Assembly (NCBI RefSeq): GCF_022919115.1
Contig: NZ_CP095072.1
Span: forward strand, 2,728,001-2,792,000
Source: Gracilibacillus caseinilyticus
GTDB taxonomy: Bacteria > Bacillota > Bacilli > Bacillales > Amphibacillaceae
Direction of reading: 5' to 3'
Length of the DNA stretch: 64,000 nt
The position numbers and the translations under genes were made by a program. Positions 60,799 through 64,000 of the stretch are shown here, piece by piece (the stretch's first letter is position 1; each line of letters begins with the position of its first letter). Under the pieces are notes generated by a model that did no database searches, was not told the DNA's origin, and saw only the letters and a program-made list of their open reading frames with translations.

Positions 60799-62169
60799 AT
60801 GGCAACAATAGCTCCAGAGAAAACATTGGACACCGTGGAAAAGTTAGAAGCAATTAAAGAAACTATTAAAACAAAAAATGTTGAATTATTACACTTACAA
60901 TTTGTAGACATCGAAGGAACGTTGAAACAAGTTACAGTTACAGCTGAACAACTTGATGACGTAGTAGAAGGAGAAACAATGTTTGACGGTTCTTCTATTA
61001 CAGGTTTTACACCTATTAACCAGTCTGACTTATACTTATTACCAGATTTAAATACATTTGCCGTGTTACCTTGGACGGAAGAAGAGGGATATTCTGAAGC
61101 ACGATTCTTATGTAGTGTAACAAATCCGGATGGTACATTATTCGAAGGTGATCCACGTAATATATTAAAAAACACTGTAAATAAAGCAAAAGAAAAAGGT
61201 TTTTCTATTAATGTCGGTCCAGAACTAGAATTCTTCTTATTTGAAACAGACGAGAAGAATCAACCGACACAAACAGTGCATGATCAAGGTGGCTATTTCG
61301 AGCCTGCACCATACGATTTAGGCGAAAGAGTTCGTTTAGAAATCTATAAAACGTTGAAAAAAATGGGCTTTACTATTGAAGCTTCTCACCACGAAGTAGC
61401 AGAAGGTCAACACGAAATTAATTTCAAATTTGGTGATGCTTTAACAACGGCAGATAATGCCACTACTTTCAAATGGGTCGTAAAAACAGTAGCACAACAA
61501 TTCGGATTGCGCGCAACTTTCATGCCGAAGCCTGTATTTGGTGCAAATGGTAACGGAATGCACGTAAATATGTCTTTATTTGATGAAAATGCTGGGAAAA
61601 ACGCATTCTTCGATGATTCTGATTCTCGTCAATTATCTGAAACAGCCTATTCGTTTATTGCTGGATTACTCCACCACGTACCGTCGTTCGTAGCATTAAC
61701 TAACCCATTAGTTAACTCTTACAAACGTCTAGTACCTGGTTATGAGGCACCTTGCTACATTGCATGGTCTTCGTCAAACCGTTCCGCATTAGTACGTATC
61801 CCGGCTACACGTGGAGCAGGTACTCGTGTTGAAATTCGTTGTCCAGACCCAAGTGCCAATCCATACTATGCATTTGCTAGTATTGCGGCTGCAGGAATCG
61901 ACGGTGTGGAAAAATCATTACAAGCACCAGAAGAAACAGTTGATGATATCTTTAGCATGGATTTAGCAGAACGTGAAGAGCGTGGGATTGAAAACCTTCC
62001 AACGATGCTTGGTGAAGCGATAGAAGCTCTGAAAACAGGAGAAATTGGTAAAAAAGTTCTTGGAGATTTTGCTTTAAATGAATATGCTTCATTTAAACAA
62101 GATGAGTGGGACAGTTATCGAATCGCCGTAACGGAATGGGAACTTGATCGCTATCAGGCCAAATTTTAA
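60799..62169 (+). CDS. glnA: Glutamine synthetase (type I)
   Basis: A 456-residue GSI. It has VDIEGTLKQVTVTAEQL near 38-54, FDGSSITGF near 62-70, the metal/ATP region NVGPELEFFLF near 135-145, HEVAEGQHEINFKFGDA near 197-213, FMPKPVFGANGNGMHVNMSL near 237-256 and the feedback/AMP region RIPATRGAGTRVEIRCPDP near 333-351. No adenylylation segment, as in Bacillus GSI-alpha. It has about a dozen extra N-terminal residues. In Bacillus glnA follows glnR; here glnR is not adjacent, but two GlnR/TnrA boxes are upstream. Confidence 0.96.
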   Translation: MATIAPEKTLDTVEKLEAIKETIKTKNVELLHLQFVDIEGTLKQVTVTAEQLDDVVEGETMFDGSSITGFTPINQSDLYLLPDLNTFAVLPWTEEEGYSEARFLCSVTNPDGTLFEGDPRNILKNTVNKAKEKGFSINVGPELEFFLFETDEKNQPTQTVHDQGGYFEPAPYDLGERVRLEIYKTLKKMGFTIEASHHEVAEGQHEINFKFGDALTTADNATTFKWVVKTVAQQFGLRATFMPKPVFGANGNGMHVNMSLFDENAGKNAFFDDSDSRQLSETAYSFIAGLLHHVPSFVALTNPLVNSYKRLVPGYEAPCYIAWSSSNRSALVRIPATRGAGTRVEIRCPDPSANPYYAFASIAAAGIDGVEKSLQAPEETVDDIFSMDLAEREERGIENLPTMLGEAIEALKTGEIGKKVLGDFALNEYASFKQDEWDSYRIAVTEWELDRYQAKF

Positions 62170-62180
62170 TGAAAGTAATA

Positions 62181-62219
62181 AATAGTCTGAATTCCAAACG
62201 GATTCAGACTATTTTTTTT
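62181..62219 (+). terminator. Terminator of glnA
   Basis: AATAGTCTGAATTC pairs with GGATTCAGACTATT (one mismatch or wobble), then eight T residues. Confidence 0.9.
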
Positions 62220-62264
62220 GATTAAACCGTTTGCCACCGTTACAATAAATGTAAGGAGAGGAGA

Positions 62265-63488
62265 ATGCACATGGATCCTTTAGATATAATGATGCATGTA
62301 GATAAAATAAAACCGCATTTTCAGGCAATTTTCAGCGCTGACAGCCATGAAGTGGTCGGTTATGAAGTGCTGGGACGACTGGAATTGGACGATCAATCTA
62401 TTCGTTTAGGTCCTTTTTTCCGCGATCCTAATGTTCCCGATGATTTCAAAATGGAAATGGACCAAAAAATTCAAGATCTTGCGTTGCAGCAATATTTGGA
62501 ACAAGGAATGGATGAACAGCTCTATATTAATGTTCATGCAGATTATTTTGCTTCCGACAAAGAGGATGAATATTTAGAGCATTTAATTGCTTATCAAGAA
62601 AATGGCCTTGACCTATCGAAAATCATTATAGAAATTACGGAGCACCATTTTGCAGGAGATATCGAAATTCTGTTACATACGTTTAAATACTTAAAAACAT
62701 TGGGTATAAAGATAGCAATTGATGATTTAGGCAGGGGATCGAGTAATTTAGATCGGATCAGCTTAATGGAGCCGGATATTCTGAAAGTCGACTTAGAAGC
62801 ATTGCAGAATGAATCCATGTCTACAGCGTTCCACGGTATTATTTACTCTCTATCCTTACTTTCACGTAAATTGGGTGCTGAATTATTATTTGATGGCATT
62901 TCATCTAACTACCACTTCCATTATGCTTGGCGAAATAATGGTCGCTATTATCAAGGTAGTTTTCTAGCTGAACCTGCTAATCAATTTGTGGAAAAAGGTC
63001 GTCTCAAAGAACGCTTTCGGCATGACATTCAGCAATTTATTCAAGTGGAACGAGCAAAGCTCACGACGAAATTTCAACTTACAACAACATTAAATCATCA
63101 AGTGCAGGAAAAATGGAAATTAATTAAGAAAAGTAAAAGTCTTGATGAACAGGTAGATGATTTAGCCAAAGAAATGGAGCATATTTTCTTTCGGATCTAT
63201 GTGACAGATGAAGACGGATTTCAAAAAACAGTAAACTTCATCCATCTTGGACATGACTGGGTATGGGACGAAACCGTTAAGGGGAAAAATTGGAGTTGGC
63301 GCCCTTATTTTATCGAGAATGTAATTCGGATGAAGGAAGAAAAAACAGGTTTTTTATCTGAGCTCTATAATGACATTGAAACAGGAGAAAGAATTCGCAC
63401 ATTTTCTTTTCCTTTAGATGAGACTCTTTATTTGTTTATGGATGTCTCACCAATGTACTTAGATGAGCATCAAGACTTGTTGTGGTAA
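62265..63488 (+). CDS. ykuI: YkuI-like EAL-domain protein, probably c-di-GMP-binding but inactive
   Basis: A 407-residue protein: EAL domain at about 15-245 and a YkuI_C/PAS-like sensor domain at about 255-400. The EAL motif reads YEVLGRL, with EVL instead of EAL. IEITEHH, IDDLGRGSSNLDRI and LKVDLEAL keep metal ligands, but the catalytic 'AEGVE' is replaced by FDGISS. The order and sequence match B. subtilis YkuI, reported to bind c-di-GMP without clear hydrolysis. AAGGAGAGGAG precedes the start. Confidence 0.9.
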   Translation: MHMDPLDIMMHVDKIKPHFQAIFSADSHEVVGYEVLGRLELDDQSIRLGPFFRDPNVPDDFKMEMDQKIQDLALQQYLEQGMDEQLYINVHADYFASDKEDEYLEHLIAYQENGLDLSKIIIEITEHHFAGDIEILLHTFKYLKTLGIKIAIDDLGRGSSNLDRISLMEPDILKVDLEALQNESMSTAFHGIIYSLSLLSRKLGAELLFDGISSNYHFHYAWRNNGRYYQGSFLAEPANQFVEKGRLKERFRHDIQQFIQVERAKLTTKFQLTTTLNHQVQEKWKLIKKSKSLDEQVDDLAKEMEHIFFRIYVTDEDGFQKTVNFIHLGHDWVWDETVKGKNWSWRPYFIENVIRMKEEKTGFLSELYNDIETGERIRTFSFPLDETLYLFMDVSPMYLDEHQDLLW

Positions 63489-63504
63489 GAGGGAGGTACC
63501 TCAG

Positions 63505-64000
63505 TTGGCATCTCAACAGGCGATGATTATTGTAAATCCCAGTTCGGGCAGGGAAAAAGCACAACAATACAAAGATGATATAAAAGAGATATTGCAGCAA
63601 CAAGATTACGAGGTTTCAGTAAGAGAGACGGAAAAAGCGTATGATGCCTTACAATTTGCCGAAGAAGCAAGTCAGTCAAAAATAGGTCTCGTCTCTGTTT
63701 TGGGTGGGGACGGAACTGTTAATGAAGTGATCAATGGCTTGGCAGAGAAGGAGTATCGGCCAATGCTTCATATTATTCCATTAGGCACGGTAAACAATTT
63801 CGCTAAAGCACTCAATATTCCTTTAAAGCCGGAAGAAGCTAGTCATGTGTTAAATGAAATGAATGCAAGGCCAGTCGATGTTGGTAAAATAAATGATCAT
63901 TATTTTATGAATTTAGTTAACATTGGTGCCATTGCGGAAGCTACCTATCAAGTATCAGCAGATCAAAAATCAAAATTGGGACCACTTGCTTACTTTATTG
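63505..64000 (+). CDS. Diacylglycerol/lipid kinase family protein (partial)
   Basis: The frame starts at TTG 63505 with GGGAGGTACC upstream and runs off the window: 165 residues seen. MIIVNPSSGREKAQQY is at 7-22, the catalytic glycine motif LGGDGTVNEVINGLAE near 70-85, and PLGTVNNFAKAL near 93-104. This is the DagK/YegS/BmrU lipid kinase domain with ATP-dependent phosphorylation of diacylglycerol or a related lipid. It follows ykuI closely (16 bases). Confidence 0.88.
   Translation, partial: MASQQAMIIVNPSSGREKAQQYKDDIKEILQQQDYEVSVRETEKAYDALQFAEEASQSKIGLVSVLGGDGTVNEVINGLAEKEYRPMLHIIPLGTVNNFAKALNIPLKPEEASHVLNEMNARPVDVGKINDHYFMNLVNIGAIAEATYQVSADQKSKLGPLAYFI

Overview
The window is chromosomal DNA from a low-GC, Gram-positive, Bacillus-like bacterium. 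The evidence is dense AGGAGG-type ribosome binding sites, frequent GTG and TTG starts, and Bacillus-type control elements: an xpt guanine riboswitch, a preQ1-I riboswitch, a TPP riboswitch, Zur boxes, GlnR/TnrA boxes and a CsoR operator. An IspA-type protease, a YkuI-type EAL protein, a BCCT osmolyte transporter and several sodium-dependent carriers suggest a moderately halophilic or alkaliphilic Bacillaceae (Gracilibacillus/Oceanobacillus/Virgibacillus type). The genus is an inference. No rRNA, tRNA, CRISPR array or prophage was seen.

Layout. 0-5.4 kb: a metal (probably Mn) ABC transporter on the minus strand, malate:quinone oxidoreductase, and a double-domain class II aldolase. 5.4-12.8 kb: an LCP cell-wall ligase, riboswitch-controlled xpt, an ATP-grasp enzyme, a GntR regulator, two SDR dehydrogenases and a VOC protein. 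12.8-17.4 kb: a TetR / MMPL transporter / heptad-repeat secreted protein module. 17.9-24.2 kb: a flavin monooxygenase, a papain-like hydrolase, a CDP-DAG synthase homologue, an HPr-like protein, a Bcr/CflA efflux pump, guanine deaminase and an HD-GYP protein. 24.2-26.6 kb: a 24-residue CWWCWW peptide gene, a membrane M50 peptidase with a PqqD-like N-terminus, and an IspA-type subtilase. 26.6-32.9 kb: an aeRF1-type factor, a thioredoxin-like protein, an SRAP protein, the csoR-copA-copZ copper operon and a HAD phosphatase. 33-38.3 kb: guaC, a dead ISL3-family insertion sequence with an intact 8-bp target duplication, a STAS-protein pseudogene and the preQ1-controlled queCDE operon. 38.6-44.6 kb: a solitary siderophore-type N-monooxygenase, a divergent Zur-controlled pair (His-rich lipoprotein and zinc-binding protein), a DUF3221/DUF4362 lipoprotein and WrbA. 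45-49 kb: a TPP-controlled thiamine-precursor operon (binding protein, YkoF-like protein, permease, ATPase, TatD hydrolase). 49-64 kb: a frameshifted nuclease and a truncated YdcF protein, a CuA-type lipoprotein, an RluA synthase, a second flavin monooxygenase, BCCT and SSS transporters, a MarR/MFS pair, trpB with a PC4-like protein, glnA, ykuI and the start of a lipid kinase.

The strongest candidate for an undescribed system is at 24.2-25.5 kb. A tiny Lys-rich leader followed by a CWWCWW core has a strong ribosome binding site, is followed by its own terminator/attenuator, and lies next to a PqqD-like/M50 membrane peptidase. This resembles a minimal ribosomal peptide natural product or signalling peptide locus. 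No recognisable modification enzyme is adjacent.

The gaps between genes carry several repeat families: a MITE-like element with TATAATACGGATTATGT ends (at least six copies or relics), a 194-bp element with 13-bp inverted ends, a roughly 110-bp repeat present twice, and tandem hairpin-forming repeats of about 52 bp. Several genes are broken by small lesions (transposase, STAS protein, nuclease, YdcF), so either decay is under way or sequencing indels should be excluded.
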